Translations under genes and position numbers: made by a program
NCBI RefSeq assembly: GCF_000010345.1
Contig: NC_009663.1
Span: 310,001-374,000, forward strand
Origin: Sulfurovum sp. NBC37-1
GTDB taxonomy: Bacteria; Campylobacterota; Campylobacteria; Campylobacterales; Sulfurovaceae
Length of the DNA stretch: 64,000 nucleotides
Reading direction: 5' to 3'
Shown: positions 48,012 through 58,380 of the stretch, in pieces
How the letters are laid out: each line of letters opens with the position of its first letter
Position numbering within the stretch: the stretch's first letter is position 1
Notes under the pieces: generated by a model
What the model was told of the DNA's origin: nothing
Seen by the model: the letters and a program-made list of their open reading frames with translations, nothing else
Databases searched by the model: none

Positions 48012-50585
48012 ATGGATATTAGAAAAACATTTTTAGACTATTTTCAGAGCAAAGGCCATAAACTTGTACCGAGTTCGCCTTTGGTACCAGATGATCCGAC
48101 ACTGATGTTCACCAATGCCGGAATGGTGCAGTTCAAGAACATCTTTACGGGCGAAGCGCCTATCCCGAATCCTCCCAGAGCGACCTCTTCGCAGACCTGT
48201 TTGAGAGCGGGTGGGAAACACAACGACTTAGACAATGTCGGTTACACGGCGCGCCACCATACGCTTTTTGAAATGCTGGGTAACTTCTCTTTTGCAGATT
48301 ATTTCAAAGAAGATGCCATAGCCTATGCCTGGGAGTTCGTGACCGATGAAAAATATCTGGACCTGCCTGTGGAGAAGATCTGGGTGACCGTGCATGACAG
48401 TGACGATGAAGCGTACGATATCTGGAAGAAATACATCTCTGAAGATCGCATTATGCGTTTCGGTGATAAAGACAACTTCTGGCAGATGGGCGATACCGGC
48501 CCCTGCGGTCCGTGTTCGGAGATATTCTATGATCAGGGGGCAGAGCACTTTCATTCAGAAGAGGATGTGATGGGTGGAGAGGGTGACCGTTTCCTTGAAA
48601 TCTGGAACCTTGTCTTCATGCAGTACGAAAGAGACGAAAAGGGTACGCTAAATCCGCTGCCGAAACCGAGTATCGATACAGGTATGGGGCTTGAAAGGGT
48701 CGTTGCCATCAAAGAGGGCGTATTCAACAACTACCACTCCTCACTCTTCATGCCTTTTCTGGAGAAGATAGGCGAACTGGTAGGAAAGCCGTACGATTTT
48801 GATGCGCCTAACTCCGCTTCCTACAGGGTCATTGCCGATCATCTCCGTTCTGTCTCTTTCCTTTTGGCACAGGGTGTTAACTTCGACAAAGAGGGACGAG
48901 GGTATGTACTCAGACGCATCATGCGTAGAGCCATCCGTCACGGATATCTTCTGGGACTGCGTGAACCGTTCATGTACAAACTTGTGGACACGCTGGTAGA
49001 CCTTATGGGAAAACAGTACGACTATCTTGCCAGTAGAGCCGAAGCGATCAAAACATCGATGAAGATGGAAGAGGAGCGTTTCTTCGAGACCATTGAAGCG
49101 GGGATCAAACTCTTTAACGAAGAGCTTAAAAATACGCAGGATGTCTTTAACGGGGAAGTGGCATTCAAACTTTATGATACTTTCGGTTTCCCTCTGGATC
49201 TGACCGAAGATATGCTTAGAGAGAAGAATATCAGATTGGACATCGATGCTTTCAACAAAAAGATGGAAGCACAGAAAGCCCAGTCCAAAGCGAACTGGAA
49301 AGGTACCGGTGATGCAGCGACAACAGGTGACTTCAAGCTGCTCAAGGAAGAGTTCAACACAAATGAATTCGTCGGTTATGAAACACAGGAAGTAACAACA
49401 AAAGTACTGGCACTGCTAGATGAGAATTTTAAAAAGACAGATGCCATAAATGGCAAAGGCTGGGTACTGCTTGAAAAGACACCGTTCTATGCCGAGTCCG
49501 GAGGACAGGTGGGCGACAAGGGTAAATTAGAAATTAGAAATGAGAAATTAGAAATTAGGGTTCTGGATACGAAGAAGTTCCTGGACATGAACCTTTCCGA
49601 AGTGGAGGGGAAACTCTCTGTGGGTGATGAGGTGAAAGCTGTGGTCGATCCAAGCCGTGTGGAGATCGAAAAGCACCACTCTGCGACACACCTGCTGCAT
49701 GCAGGTTTACGTGCGATCCTTGGGGACCACATTGCCCAGGCGGGTTCACTCAATGATGACAAGCGACTGCGTTTCGACTTCTCCCATCCTAAAGCGATGA
49801 CAGCCGAAGAGATAGAAAAGGTCGAAGCATGGGTGAATGATAAGATCAGCCGTGCCATTCCGAGAAAGACGGAGATCATGAGTGTGGATGAGGCAAAGAA
49901 AGCAGGTGCCATGGCACTGTTCGGAGAAAAGTACGGCAATGAAGTACGTGTTGTCAGTATGGGTGACGCTTCCATCGAGCTTTGTGGAGGTACTCATGTG
50001 GATAATACGGCACAGATAGGCCTCTTTATGATCACCAAAGAGAGCGGTGTGAGTGCAGGGGTGAGACGTATAGAGGCTATCTGCGGCAGGGCAGCCGTTG
50101 AGAAGGTCAAAGCGCTCAGAGAGGAACTCTCGCAGATCAAGGAAGAGGTCAAGAACCAAAACCCGATCGCAGGAATAGCCAAACTCAAAGAGCAGATAAA
50201 AACACTTAAAAGTGAAGTAGCCTCAGCCATGAGCGCATCTCAAAAAGAGTTGAGCACGGTTAATGTCAATGGTGTCAATGTCATCGTCGAAGAGGTACAA
50301 ACCGGCGACATCAAATCAATGATAGATGATGTCAAGAACAAATATGATAATGTTGCCGTCATGCTTTTCCAGAAAAAAGGTGACAAGGTGCTCCTGGCAG
50401 CCGGTTCGAAGAATACTCCGATCAAAGCAGGTGACTGGATCAAAGCGATCGCACCTATCGTCGGTGGCGGCGGGGGCGGCCGTCCGGACTTCGCACAGGC
50501 CGGAGGAAAAGATGCTTCCAGGATCACAACGGCACTTGAAGAAGCGAAAGTCTACCTGAGCGAGATACTTGAGGGCGGAAATTAG
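48012..50585 (+). CDS. alaS: Alanyl-tRNA synthetase
   Basis: An 857-residue AlaRS. The catalytic core starts [22 protein letters not shown]; the editing domain has [15 protein letters not shown] and the zinc-binding [11 protein letters not shown]; the C-terminal domain ends with [15 protein letters not shown]. All are complete. A stretch at residues 505-516 ([12 protein letters not shown]) is coded by a 35-base heptamer array that looks inserted between the aminoacylation and editing parts. Confidence 0.97.
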   Translation: MDIRKTFLDYFQSKGHKLVPSSPLVPDDPTLMFTNAGMVQFKNIFTGEAPIPNPPRATSSQTCLRAGGKHNDLDNVGYTARHHTLFEMLGNFSFADYFKEDAIAYAWEFVTDEKYLDLPVEKIWVTVHDSDDEAYDIWKKYISEDRIMRFGDKDNFWQMGDTGPCGPCSEIFYDQGAEHFHSEEDVMGGEGDRFLEIWNLVFMQYERDEKGTLNPLPKPSIDTGMGLERVVAIKEGVFNNYHSSLFMPFLEKIGELVGKPYDFDAPNSASYRVIADHLRSVSFLLAQGVNFDKEGRGYVLRRIMRRAIRHGYLLGLREPFMYKLVDTLVDLMGKQYDYLASRAEAIKTSMKMEEERFFETIEAGIKLFNEELKNTQDVFNGEVAFKLYDTFGFPLDLTEDMLREKNIRLDIDAFNKKMEAQKAQSKANWKGTGDAATTGDFKLLKEEFNTNEFVGYETQEVTTKVLALLDENFKKTDAINGKGWVLLEKTPFYAESGGQVGDKGKLEIRNEKLEIRVLDTKKFLDMNLSEVEGKLSVGDEVKAVVDPSRVEIEKHHSATHLLHAGLRAILGDHIAQAGSLNDDKRLRFDFSHPKAMTAEEIEKVEAWVNDKISRAIPRKTEIMSVDEAKKAGAMALFGEKYGNEVRVVSMGDASIELCGGTHVDNTAQIGLFMITKESGVSAGVRRIEAICGRAAVEKVKALREELSQIKEEVKNQNPIAGIAKLKEQIKTLKSEVASAMSASQKELSTVNVNGVNVIVEEVQTGDIKSMIDDVKNKYDNVAVMLFQKKGDKVLLAAGSKNTPIKAGDWIKAIAPIVGGGGGGRPDFAQAGGKDASRITTALEEAKVYLSEILEGGN
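49524..49558 (+). repeat. Heptamer array (AAATTAG x5) inside alaS
   Basis: Five tandem 7-mers: AAATTAG, AAATTAG, AAATGAG, AAATTAG, AAATTAG. The base composition differs sharply from the flanking GC-balanced gene. The reading frame stays open through it and gives a repeated KLEIR. Confidence 0.9.
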
Positions 50586-50586
50586 T

Positions 50587-51120
50587 ATGAAGTCCGGAAT
50601 GGTTGATCTTTTCGGCACTTATGCGCATGAGATCGTGTTTTTGCATGTATTCTCGGCCTTTGTCTGGGTAGGGGGAATGATCGCCATACGTTTAGCAGTC
50701 CATCCGAACCTGCAGCTCATAGAAGACCCGAAGGTAAGACTGGGAAGAACGCTGGCGATCACCGGAAGATTCTTTAATATCGTTATGCCTTTTATTTTGC
50801 TCATCATTCTGACGGCTGTCATTATGGCGGTCGGTCTTGGTTTCCGTGCAGCAGCAGTCAGTGCTTCCGGAAATATTCTCAGTGAAACAGCCTATGCGAC
50901 CTATCAGATCGTTCATGTCAAAGAGGTGATATGGATGGTCATGACACTGAACTTTACATGGATGTATTTCAAACGCAGAAAGGCACAGAAACTTTTTAAT
51001 GCGGGTGAACTTCCTGCAGCCAAAGAGACGGTAGCCATCATCCCGAAACTTTTACTCCCGATCAATATCGTGCTTGGTATCGCTGCGATCTGGCTGGGTA
51101 TTACGCTGAGAGGGTTGTAG
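50587..51120 (+). CDS. CopD-like membrane protein of unknown function
   Basis: A 177-residue protein with four membrane spans. HEIVFLHVFSAFVWVGGMIAIRL with two histidines, and VHVKEVIWMVMTLNFTWMYFKRRKA, resemble the CopD/DUF2214-like proteins with membrane haem or metal ligands. I cannot name the family with certainty. I chose ATG 50587, one base after the alaS stop, rather than the in-frame 50569 inside alaS. The stop TAG at 51118-51120 is the start of a hairpin repeat. Confidence 0.7.
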   Translation: MKSGMVDLFGTYAHEIVFLHVFSAFVWVGGMIAIRLAVHPNLQLIEDPKVRLGRTLAITGRFFNIVMPFILLIILTAVIMAVGLGFRAAAVSASGNILSETAYATYQIVHVKEVIWMVMTLNFTWMYFKRRKAQKLFNAGELPAAKETVAIIPKLLLPINIVLGIAAIWLGITLRGL

Positions 51121-51146
51121 GGTGCTGTCTTCTGACCGCACCCTGC
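51118..51146. repeat. TAGGGTGC-type hairpin repeat
   Basis: TAG-GGTGCTGTCTTCTGACCGCACCCTGC; GGGTGC pairs with GCACCC. It differs from the copy at 63523 (GGTGCTGTCCCCTGACGGCACC) by a few bases. The TAG ends the membrane protein gene. The ribosome binding site of maf (GGAGG) follows directly. Confidence 0.75.
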
Positions 51147-51156
51147 GGAGGTATCT

Positions 51157-51717
51157 ATGATTTGTTTATGTTCGGCTTCTGAGTCAAGAGCGTATTTGTT
51201 AGAGAAGTTCGGTATTGAATTTGAGCAAAAATCTGTTGATTTTGATGAAGATCAGATCGTGAGCGATGTTGCAAAAGATTTTGTCTATCTGGCAAGCAAA
51301 GGCAAACTGCAGACTGCTGAAAAACGCTATGGATTGGATATATCGTTACTGACTGCAGACAGCGTAATTGCTACGGCGGAGGGGGAGATACTCAGAAAAC
51401 CTAAAAACAGGGAGGATGCCAGACGTATCCTCTCTTTGCAGAGCGGTTCATATATTTCCATCATCTCCTCTGTGCATTTTAAAACCAAAGCATTTCTTTT
51501 TACCGATACCTCTGCAACCCATTACCATTTTGCAAAGTTTGATGCAGATGACCTTGAAGCTTATCTTGAAAGTGAACTCTGGCAGGGAAAGGCAGGCGGA
51601 TGCATGGTCGAAGGGTTTTGCAAAAAATACATCAAATCAGTGGATGGATATGAAAGCACCGCCATGGGACTGCAGGTAGAGGCACTGCTTCCCTGGATAG
51701 AGTGGGTGAAGCAATAG
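51157..51717 (+). CDS. maf: Maf-family nucleotide pyrophosphatase
   Basis: A 186-residue Maf protein, a house-cleaning enzyme that hydrolyses modified nucleoside triphosphates. LCSASESRAYLLEKFGIEFE is the N-terminal motif (with the S-x-S-x-R pattern), LLTADSVIA carries the catalytic aspartate and GKAGGCMVEG the late motif. The bioF-like gene starts directly after its stop. Confidence 0.9.
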   Translation: MICLCSASESRAYLLEKFGIEFEQKSVDFDEDQIVSDVAKDFVYLASKGKLQTAEKRYGLDISLLTADSVIATAEGEILRKPKNREDARRILSLQSGSYISIISSVHFKTKAFLFTDTSATHYHFAKFDADDLEAYLESELWQGKAGGCMVEGFCKKYIKSVDGYESTAMGLQVEALLPWIEWVKQ

Positions 51718-52824
51718 ATGTATGAGAACGAACTCAAAGCCCTGAAAAAAGCAGGCCGTTTTAGAGAGCGGAAGCTTTTCGATGAAAAACTGACCGATCT
51801 GGCTTCCAATGATTATCTTGGACTGGCAAACGATAAAAAACAGTTCAAAAAACTCTGTACGCTTATGGATACCTATGAAACCTTCTCGCCCAAAGCCAGT
51901 ATGCTTGTCAACGGATACCATCCCATCCACCGACATTTTGAAGAGACGCTCAGTGGGCTGAACGGATTTGAGTCCGGATTGGTCGTCGGGTCCGGTTTTC
52001 TGGCAAATATGTCACTGGTGGAAGCACTGGTGCGCAAGCACGATATGCTTTTTATGGATGAAGAGTATCATGCTTCCGGGATGATGGCGACCGGACTGCT
52101 AAAGGATCGGGTCGTTTTCTTCAGGCATAACGATGCCGGGGACCTTAGAGAGAAAATGTCCAGCTATCCTGCCAAACGTCAGATCATTGCCGTTGAGGGT
52201 GTCTACTCCATGAGCGGTGAGGTATGCAGCAGGGAGGTATTTGATATAGCCAGGGAGAACAGTGCACTGCTTATCGTCGATGAAGCACACAGTTCGGGAG
52301 TACTGGGTAAAAACCTATTGGGTGTATTTGAACATTACGGGATAGAGATATCATCGAACCATATCAAGATGGGGACACTGGGTAAAGCATACGGCAGTTA
52401 CGGTGCCTACATACTTGCCAATGCGGAAATCGTCTCTTTTCTGGAGAACAGGGCCAAACCGATCATCTACTCTACCGCTCCTTCTGTCCTCGATACTGCT
52501 CTGGCTCTGATCAACATAAAAACGGTCAGCAAAAAAGCGGCCAGATACCGGGTGAAGATCGATGCAAGGCTCAGGATCGTAGAAGAGGTACTGGGGATAA
52601 AAAGTGAAAGCCTGATCATTCCCATCCCCGTGAAGAACAACGAAGAAGCACTTCGGCTGCAAAAAGCAATGATGGATAAAGGCTTCCTCGCAGGTGCGAT
52701 AAGACAGCCCACGGTCGACTCTCCCATACTGCGTGTGATACCAAGACTCGGCGTCCCGAAGAAGCATTTGCGAAAAGCATTGCATCTCATTAGCGATACT
52801 TCGCTACAATCATTTAATAATTAA
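51718..52824 (+). CDS. bioF: 8-amino-7-oxononanoate synthase-like PLP enzyme
   Basis: A 368-residue alpha-oxoamine synthase. SNDYLGLAND at residue 30, IVDEAHSSGVLG (Asp188) and the PLP lysine Lys223 in KMGTLGKAYGSYG are all present. In biotin synthesis it joins pimeloyl-ACP and alanine. At 368 residues it is slightly shorter than the usual enzyme. No other bio gene is adjacent, so a related condensing role (KBL type) cannot be excluded. Confidence 0.85.
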   Translation: MYENELKALKKAGRFRERKLFDEKLTDLASNDYLGLANDKKQFKKLCTLMDTYETFSPKASMLVNGYHPIHRHFEETLSGLNGFESGLVVGSGFLANMSLVEALVRKHDMLFMDEEYHASGMMATGLLKDRVVFFRHNDAGDLREKMSSYPAKRQIIAVEGVYSMSGEVCSREVFDIARENSALLIVDEAHSSGVLGKNLLGVFEHYGIEISSNHIKMGTLGKAYGSYGAYILANAEIVSFLENRAKPIIYSTAPSVLDTALALINIKTVSKKAARYRVKIDARLRIVEEVLGIKSESLIIPIPVKNNEEALRLQKAMMDKGFLAGAIRQPTVDSPILRVIPRLGVPKKHLRKALHLISDTSLQSFNN

Positions 52825-52837
52825 AAAAAGGTTTTAT

Positions 52838-54997
52838 GTGTTCAGCAGTTTGATCAAAGGCTCCATCATCTTGATGATCATCTTCATTGTTGCGTTGACG
52901 GCGGCATTCATCTATGCCTATGAAGAGATCTCTCTGGATGCAGACAAACTGATCAATTATCAGCCTGAGATCTCTTCGGTCATCCTGGACAGGAACGGGA
53001 AGAAACTCGCGTATGTGTTCAATAAGCAACACCGTCTTTATGCAAGGTATGATGAGCTTCCAAGCCATCTAGTCGAAGGGCTTGTCGCGATGGAAGATAC
53101 GAAGTTCTTCGAGCACAATGGTGTAAATCCGGATGCGATCGTCCGTGCCATCATAAAAGATATCAAGGCCGGTAAATTTGTAGAGGGTGGAAGTACATTG
53201 ACCCAACAGCTGATCAAGAACAAGATCCTTACTAACGAGAAAAAACTGGCGAGAAAGATCAAAGAGGCGATCCTGGCACTCAAGATCGAACATGAACTGA
53301 CCAAAGAACAGATTATCGAGCGTTATCTTAACGAGATCTCTTACGGGAACAATTATTTTGGTATCAAAACTGCTGCGAATGGTTACTTCCATAAGGAACT
53401 CGATGAGCTGACGCTCAAAGAGTCGGCGCTTCTGGTCGGTCTGCCCAATGCACCGAGCTACTACAACCCGATCAGACATTACAAGCGTGCGCTCAACCGA
53501 GCCAACAATGTTCTCTACCGTATGAAAAGCCTGGGATGGCTAACGGAGAGTGAGTACCTAAAAGCGGTCAAAGAGTCTCCAAAGGTTTATAAAACCTCGT
53601 TGACTCAGAACATCGCCCCCTATGTCGTGGATGAAGTGGTCAGGCGTTTCAAAGGACGTGGGGATGATATCAAAACTGCCGGATACCGGATCTATACGAC
53701 CATCGATATGAAACAGCAGAAGATCGCAAAAGAAGCGGTCGACTATGCCTATAAGAAAGTATTGGAGAAATACAGGGAGAAGCCGAAGACTTCGACCATC
53801 AATACTGCTTTTGTCGCAGTGGAGAGCAAAACAGGGGACATACTGGCCATGATCGGCGGGGTAGATTATAAAAAATCGGCGTTCAACCGTGCTACACAGA
53901 CGCTCAGGCAGCCAGGTTCGGCCTTCAAGCCTTTCATTTACCAGACGGCGCTCGATATGGGCTACAATCCTGCCAGTCCTCTGACAGACCTTGCCAGAAC
54001 GTTCCAGTATTATGAGAATGGTAAGCCAAAAGTATGGTCGCCAAAGAACTATGAGAGGGACTTTAAAGGCTTCATGCCTCTCAGGGAAGCATTGGTACAT
54101 TCCCGGAACCTGGCAACGATCAACCTTGTCTCCGAGATCGGGGTCAGTACCATCAGAAAACGCCTGGCTTTCCTGGATGTACCGCATATTCCCAGAGATA
54201 TGTCCATCGCACTGGGAAACCTTGGTCTGTCCCCTATGAAAATGGCACAGATCTTTTCCGTCTTTGCCAACGGCGGCCATATGATCGAACCCAGACTGAT
54301 CTCCAAAGTGATCTCCAAGGAAGGTGCGGTGATCTACGAGACCCGTCCCAAAGAGATCGCCAATTTCACGACACCCGAACAGGCTTATCTGATGACGGAT
54401 ATATTGATGGACGTGGTCAAGCGCGGTACGGGAAAAAACGCAAGGGTCAAGGGGATAGAGCTTGCAGGGAAGACCGGTACGACGAACAATGGTGTCGATG
54501 CCTGGTTCTGCGGTTACTCTCCGACGATCGAAGTGATTTCCTGGTTCGGACGGGATGACAACAAGCCTATCGGACGCAAGGCTACGGGCGGTGCACTGGC
54601 CGCACCGGCTTTTGCCTATTATTTCAGGAAACTTCTCAAGGAGTACCCTGAAACAAAGCGGACTTTCGATATTCCTGAAGGGGTATACAGAGGGGAATAT
54701 AAAGGAAAAAGCGAACTGTATACCAAGACTTCCCCTTTGCCTGAGGATAATAAAAAGAAAACCGAAGAGGAGAATCAGACGGATGACGTGATGGATATAT
54801 GGGATTCGGATACCCAGGTCCAGTACCCGGATGATGCTACAGACGTCAGTCCTGATGAGGAAAGTCCTTTCGCCGAGACGATCAATATTGACGATGAGAT
54901 TATCCAGGAGGGACCTGTCAATATTGACGATCCTCTGCATCCGACAAGAAATGAACCGGTAGTGCCTGCATCCAGAGACAGCGGCACTATGTTTTAA
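52838..54997 (+). CDS. Class A penicillin-binding protein 1A
   Basis: A 719-residue bifunctional peptidoglycan synthase. One N-terminal membrane span (about 8-28); glycosyltransferase Glu86 in AMEDTKFFEH and GGSTLTQQLIKN; transpeptidase motifs SxxK in PGSAFKP, SxN in HSRNLAT and KTG in GKTGTTNNG. The acidic C-terminal 90 residues are unstructured. The start is GTG at 52838 with AAGG upstream; an ATG two bases before is in a dead frame. Confidence 0.94.
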   Translation: MFSSLIKGSIILMIIFIVALTAAFIYAYEEISLDADKLINYQPEISSVILDRNGKKLAYVFNKQHRLYARYDELPSHLVEGLVAMEDTKFFEHNGVNPDAIVRAIIKDIKAGKFVEGGSTLTQQLIKNKILTNEKKLARKIKEAILALKIEHELTKEQIIERYLNEISYGNNYFGIKTAANGYFHKELDELTLKESALLVGLPNAPSYYNPIRHYKRALNRANNVLYRMKSLGWLTESEYLKAVKESPKVYKTSLTQNIAPYVVDEVVRRFKGRGDDIKTAGYRIYTTIDMKQQKIAKEAVDYAYKKVLEKYREKPKTSTINTAFVAVESKTGDILAMIGGVDYKKSAFNRATQTLRQPGSAFKPFIYQTALDMGYNPASPLTDLARTFQYYENGKPKVWSPKNYERDFKGFMPLREALVHSRNLATINLVSEIGVSTIRKRLAFLDVPHIPRDMSIALGNLGLSPMKMAQIFSVFANGGHMIEPRLISKVISKEGAVIYETRPKEIANFTTPEQAYLMTDILMDVVKRGTGKNARVKGIELAGKTGTTNNGVDAWFCGYSPTIEVISWFGRDDNKPIGRKATGGALAAPAFAYYFRKLLKEYPETKRTFDIPEGVYRGEYKGKSELYTKTSPLPEDNKKKTEEENQTDDVMDIWDSDTQVQYPDDATDVSPDEESPFAETINIDDEIIQEGPVNIDDPLHPTRNEPVVPASRDSGTMF

Positions 54998-55014
54998 CAA
55001 GAAAAAGGAACAGT

Positions 55015-56322
55015 ATGCACAGTTTTGCCCCGGAAATAATGCTGATCACCATACTGAGTCTGGTGATCTTCTCAGATGCCCTTGCCAATAAGATCAAGAT
55101 ACCTTCCGTCTTTTTGCTTCTCATTGGTTCATACCTTATCTATACCTATTTCAAAGTGGCCGTTCCCATAGACCTGACGACACATTTCGATACGATCATC
55201 CTTTTCTGTATACCGCTGATTTTCATGGGCGATGCCCTTCATCTGCATTTCTCCGATATCAAAAAACACGGTTGGAGCATCTTCTATCTGGCGGTGATCG
55301 CAGTGGCACTCTCCATCACGGTTGGGGCAAGTCTGTACCATTTCAATGTATTCGAGGACCTGACGCTGGGTGCCTACGTATCACTCTTTGCGATCAATAT
55401 GGCCACGGATGCGGTTTCTGTACAGTCCGTGCTCTCCCGTTTCAAAGGGATAAGCCATGACATCAAAGTACTCATCGAGGGTGAATCGCTGGGTAACGAT
55501 GCTACGGCGGTCATAGCGTTCTTTTTCATAGGACTCCCCTGGATGATGAGTGGAGAGATCGATGCTATGCATGCAACTACTGAAGCTCTGCGTGTGTTTG
55601 CCGTAAGTATCGGTATGGGACTGGCCACAGGATATGCGTTCTATATGCTGATGAAGCTTTTCTCGGACAGGCGGGGTGAACTGTTTGCTTTTATCATAGA
55701 AGGGTATGCCGCCTATGTTCTGGGAGAAGAAATGCATGTAAGTGGTATTCTGACGCTGATCACAGCGATCATCGCTACCAAAGCATGGATCGATATGGAT
55801 ATCAAAGCCCTTGAAGAGACGGAAGAGAAAAAACGAAAAAGTTTCATGCGTACTTTGCGAATGGGTTCAATTGTCGCGACGACCAGGGAGCGTCTGGAAT
55901 ATATTTATGAGATGGCAAAGGAGTTTGGTTACATTGCAGCCGTTATGATCTTCTTTGTTTTGGCGGAGATGGTGGATGTTGATACACTGTGGAGCTATCG
56001 AATGGAGATACTGATCATGTTCGGTGTTACCACGCTTATACGTGCGCTTTCGATGGCGAAGTTTGCTTTTTTTGGAAAGACGATCGATTCTATCAAGCCG
56101 GTAGGGTTTGAGGGGTGGTTCATCCTTACCTTCTCTGGGATGAAAGGGGCACTCTCCATTATCCTGGTCCATATGATACCGGCAGATTACGAATACAAAG
56201 TACTCTTTGAAGCGGTGACGACTGGTGTGGTGATACTTTCTATCTTTGTGTACGGCACTACTTTATGGGCATATTTTACCTTCTTTAAAAAAGAGGAGGA
56301 GACAAAGTTATTCGTCCATTGA
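55015..56322 (+). CDS. CPA1-type Na+/H+ antiporter
   Basis: A 435-residue membrane transporter with about twelve spans. NMATDAVSVQSVLSRF, EGESLGNDATAVIAF (the ion-site aspartate) and TFSGMKGALSIILV are the NhaP/CPA1 pattern. It exchanges protons for sodium or potassium at the inner membrane. It starts 17 bases after the PBP1A stop. Ion preference is not visible. Confidence 0.88.
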   Translation: MHSFAPEIMLITILSLVIFSDALANKIKIPSVFLLLIGSYLIYTYFKVAVPIDLTTHFDTIILFCIPLIFMGDALHLHFSDIKKHGWSIFYLAVIAVALSITVGASLYHFNVFEDLTLGAYVSLFAINMATDAVSVQSVLSRFKGISHDIKVLIEGESLGNDATAVIAFFFIGLPWMMSGEIDAMHATTEALRVFAVSIGMGLATGYAFYMLMKLFSDRRGELFAFIIEGYAAYVLGEEMHVSGILTLITAIIATKAWIDMDIKALEETEEKKRKSFMRTLRMGSIVATTRERLEYIYEMAKEFGYIAAVMIFFVLAEMVDVDTLWSYRMEILIMFGVTTLIRALSMAKFAFFGKTIDSIKPVGFEGWFILTFSGMKGALSIILVHMIPADYEYKVLFEAVTTGVVILSIFVYGTTLWAYFTFFKKEEETKLFVH

Positions 56323-56343
56323 TTCTGCGTCTTTATACAAGGC

Positions 56344-56760
56344 TTAAAAATCCGCTCCGATCACACAGGCCTTGTCTCCCTGGGCAGATTCAAGATCTGT
56401 GATATTGCCGTTGCTCTCATGATCGAGCCAGTCAGCAAGGTTTTCTTCATAACAGGTAGCATTCGGATCGGTAATTGATCCCTCTTTTTTGTTATATGTT
56501 TTACAGGTGACACCCAATTCGGTAACCAGTACTTCCGGGTTTTCAAAATCATTGCTGATCAATCCGTTTTTGATCGTGAAACATGCTGCACGATTAACGT
56601 TGTTGATAATCACTACCCGCTCTTTGAGCTTCATCGTATCGGCAGTCACATCTCCGCTGATTGCATCGTTGACCGCAGTATTGATCGCATCATCAATGGT
56701 ACTGCATCCTGTGAAGAGCCATAGTGCTGCTATAAATATACTTGTATTTTTCAGTGTCAT
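56344..56760 (-). CDS. Small lipoprotein of unknown function
   Basis: A 138-residue predicted lipoprotein with lipobox LFTGC (Cys19). The mature part has four more cysteines (ACFTI, VTCKTY, ATCYEE, KACVIG), enough for two disulfides. I do not know the family. It has its own promoter (TATAAT on the minus strand at 56780-56785) and AAAGGATG. Confidence 0.75.
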   Translation of the reverse strand: MTLKNTSIFIAALWLFTGCSTIDDAINTAVNDAISGDVTADTMKLKERVVIINNVNRAACFTIKNGLISNDFENPEVLVTELGVTCKTYNKKEGSITDPNATCYEENLADWLDHESNGNITDLESAQGDKACVIGADF

Positions 56761-56779
56761 ATATCATCCTTTGGGCAGC

Positions 56780-56785
56780 ATTATA
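56780..56785 (-). promoter_or_regulatory. -10 box of the small lipoprotein gene
   Basis: TATAAT on the minus strand, 20 bases before the start codon at 56760. Confidence 0.55.
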
Positions 56786-56851
56786 GCAGGAGGAAGATGA
56801 GAGGGTTTTAATGAATATGTTTTTTTGATAGGAAAATGTAAAGAAGATATA

Positions 56852-56873
56852 TTCCCAGGCCAGAGCCCGGGAA
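56852..56873 (-). terminator. Stem-loop after glnA
   Basis: On the minus strand TTCCCGGGC-TCTG-GCCTGGGAA, a 9-bp stem with one G-T pair, starting seven bases after the glnA stop. The following T content is modest, so it is a likely but not strong terminator. Confidence 0.6.
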
Positions 56874-56879
56874 GAGGTA

Positions 56880-58310
56880 CTAGCAAGAGTAAGTTGTTTT
56901 AAACTCAAATGCTGTCGGGCGAGACTCGTCTGGCCATACTTGTCTCTCGAACATATAGTGCTGATACGCATCGAGGAACTCTGGTGTGAAGACAGGCTGA
57001 AGGAAATCGTTATCTGTAATAAGACCTTCAAGCGCTTCACGTAGTGTATGAGGCATTTGAGGGATACCTTTTTCACGGATCTCATCAAGAGAAAGTTCAA
57101 AGAGATCTTCATCCATTGGACCGACCGGCACAGTTTTGCTCTTGATACCGTCAAGACCTGCCATCATCATAACTGCAAATGCAAGATATGGACATGCTGT
57201 TGAGTCAGGGAAACGCATTTCGATACGTGTTGCTTTCTCACCTGCACCGTAAGGGATACGGCAAGAAGCTGATCTGTTCTGAGAAGAGTAAGTCAGAATA
57301 GACGGTGCTTCAAATCCAGGGACAAGTCTCTTGTACGAGTTAGTACTTGGGTTTGTAAATGCTGCTACGGCTGCTGCGTGTTTAAAGATACCACCTGTAT
57401 AGTGGATGGCCATCTCAGAAAGGTTGCCGTAATTCCCTTCTTCGTAGAAGAGGTTGCTGCCGTCTTTCCAAAGAGACTGGTGTACGTGCATACCGTTACC
57501 GTTGTCTCCAAAGAGTGGTTTTGGCATGAATGTAGCCGTTTTACCGTTGAGGTGTGCTACCATTTTAACGACATACTTGTACTTCTGGACGTTATCCGCT
57601 GCACCGATGATGTCGGAGAATACGATACCGATCTCGCCCTGTCCCTGGGCCACTTCATGGTGTCCCAGAATGACTTCAAGACCAACTTCTTCAAGAAGAA
57701 GCATCATTTCAGCTCTGAGATCCACCATGGAATCTGTCGGCTGAACCGGGAAGTAACCGCCTTTTGTTCTTGGTCTGTGACCCATATTGCCTATATCATC
57801 AAATCTTGAAGGATCGTTCCATTCACCCTCTTCCGTGTCAACTCTATATCCCGCTTCATTGATATTGTCCGTGAATTCTACATGGTCAAAAATAAAGAAC
57901 TCGTTTTCAGGACCGAAATAGGCTGCATCGGCAATACCGATCTCTTCAATATGCTGCAATGCTTTCTTGGCGATTGATCTTGGACATCTTTCATAAAGTT
58001 GACCTTTGTAGATATCATAAACGTCACAGAATACGATGATGGTGGAATCAGCTGTGAACGGATCGAGGAATGCTGTCGGTACATCCGCTTTCAAGATCAT
58101 ATCTGATTCATTGATCGGCTGCCATGCTTCGATGGAAGAACCGTCAAACGGGAAACCGTTCTCAAGGTTTTCAGCGTTTACCGCACTCATTCTGTATGTC
58201 AAGTGATGCCATGCACCTTTGATGTCTGTGAAACGAAGATCAACAAACTCTACTTCATTCTCCTCGCAGTATTTAAAAAACTCGTCGATGTTGTTAACGA
58301 ACTTACCCAT
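56880..58310 (-). CDS. glnA: Glutamine synthetase type I without the adenylylation tyrosine
   Basis: A 476-residue GS-I that makes glutamine from glutamate and ammonia. [23 protein letters not shown], the metal-site [10 protein letters not shown] and [19 protein letters not shown] are present. In the enteric enzyme the adenylylated Tyr397 is in NLYDLPPEE; here the aligned stretch is DLFELSLDE, with Phe in its place, as reported for H. pylori. So adenylyl control is not expected. AGGAG precedes the ATG. Confidence 0.97.
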   Translation of the reverse strand: MGKFVNNIDEFFKYCEENEVEFVDLRFTDIKGAWHHLTYRMSAVNAENLENGFPFDGSSIEAWQPINESDMILKADVPTAFLDPFTADSTIIVFCDVYDIYKGQLYERCPRSIAKKALQHIEEIGIADAAYFGPENEFFIFDHVEFTDNINEAGYRVDTEEGEWNDPSRFDDIGNMGHRPRTKGGYFPVQPTDSMVDLRAEMMLLLEEVGLEVILGHHEVAQGQGEIGIVFSDIIGAADNVQKYKYVVKMVAHLNGKTATFMPKPLFGDNGNGMHVHQSLWKDGSNLFYEEGNYGNLSEMAIHYTGGIFKHAAAVAAFTNPSTNSYKRLVPGFEAPSILTYSSQNRSASCRIPYGAGEKATRIEMRFPDSTACPYLAFAVMMMAGLDGIKSKTVPVGPMDEDLFELSLDEIREKGIPQMPHTLREALEGLITDNDFLQPVFTPEFLDAYQHYMFERQVWPDESRPTAFEFKTTYSC

Positions 58311-58340
58311 TAATTTCTCCTATAAATTTTAGTATCTACT

Positions 58341-58346
58341 ATTATA
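58341..58346 (-). promoter_or_regulatory. -10 box of glnA
   Basis: TATAAT on the minus strand in GGCTATAATAG, 31 bases before the glnA start. Confidence 0.6.
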
Positions 58347-58380
58347 GCCACTAATCATTAAGTTTTTTCAGACTTTTTGC

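Noticed and set aside
53558-55000. 480-residue open frame on the minus strand
   Set aside because: It lies opposite the PBP1A gene, which has all transglycosylase and transpeptidase motifs. The antisense protein has no domain, start signal or sensible composition.
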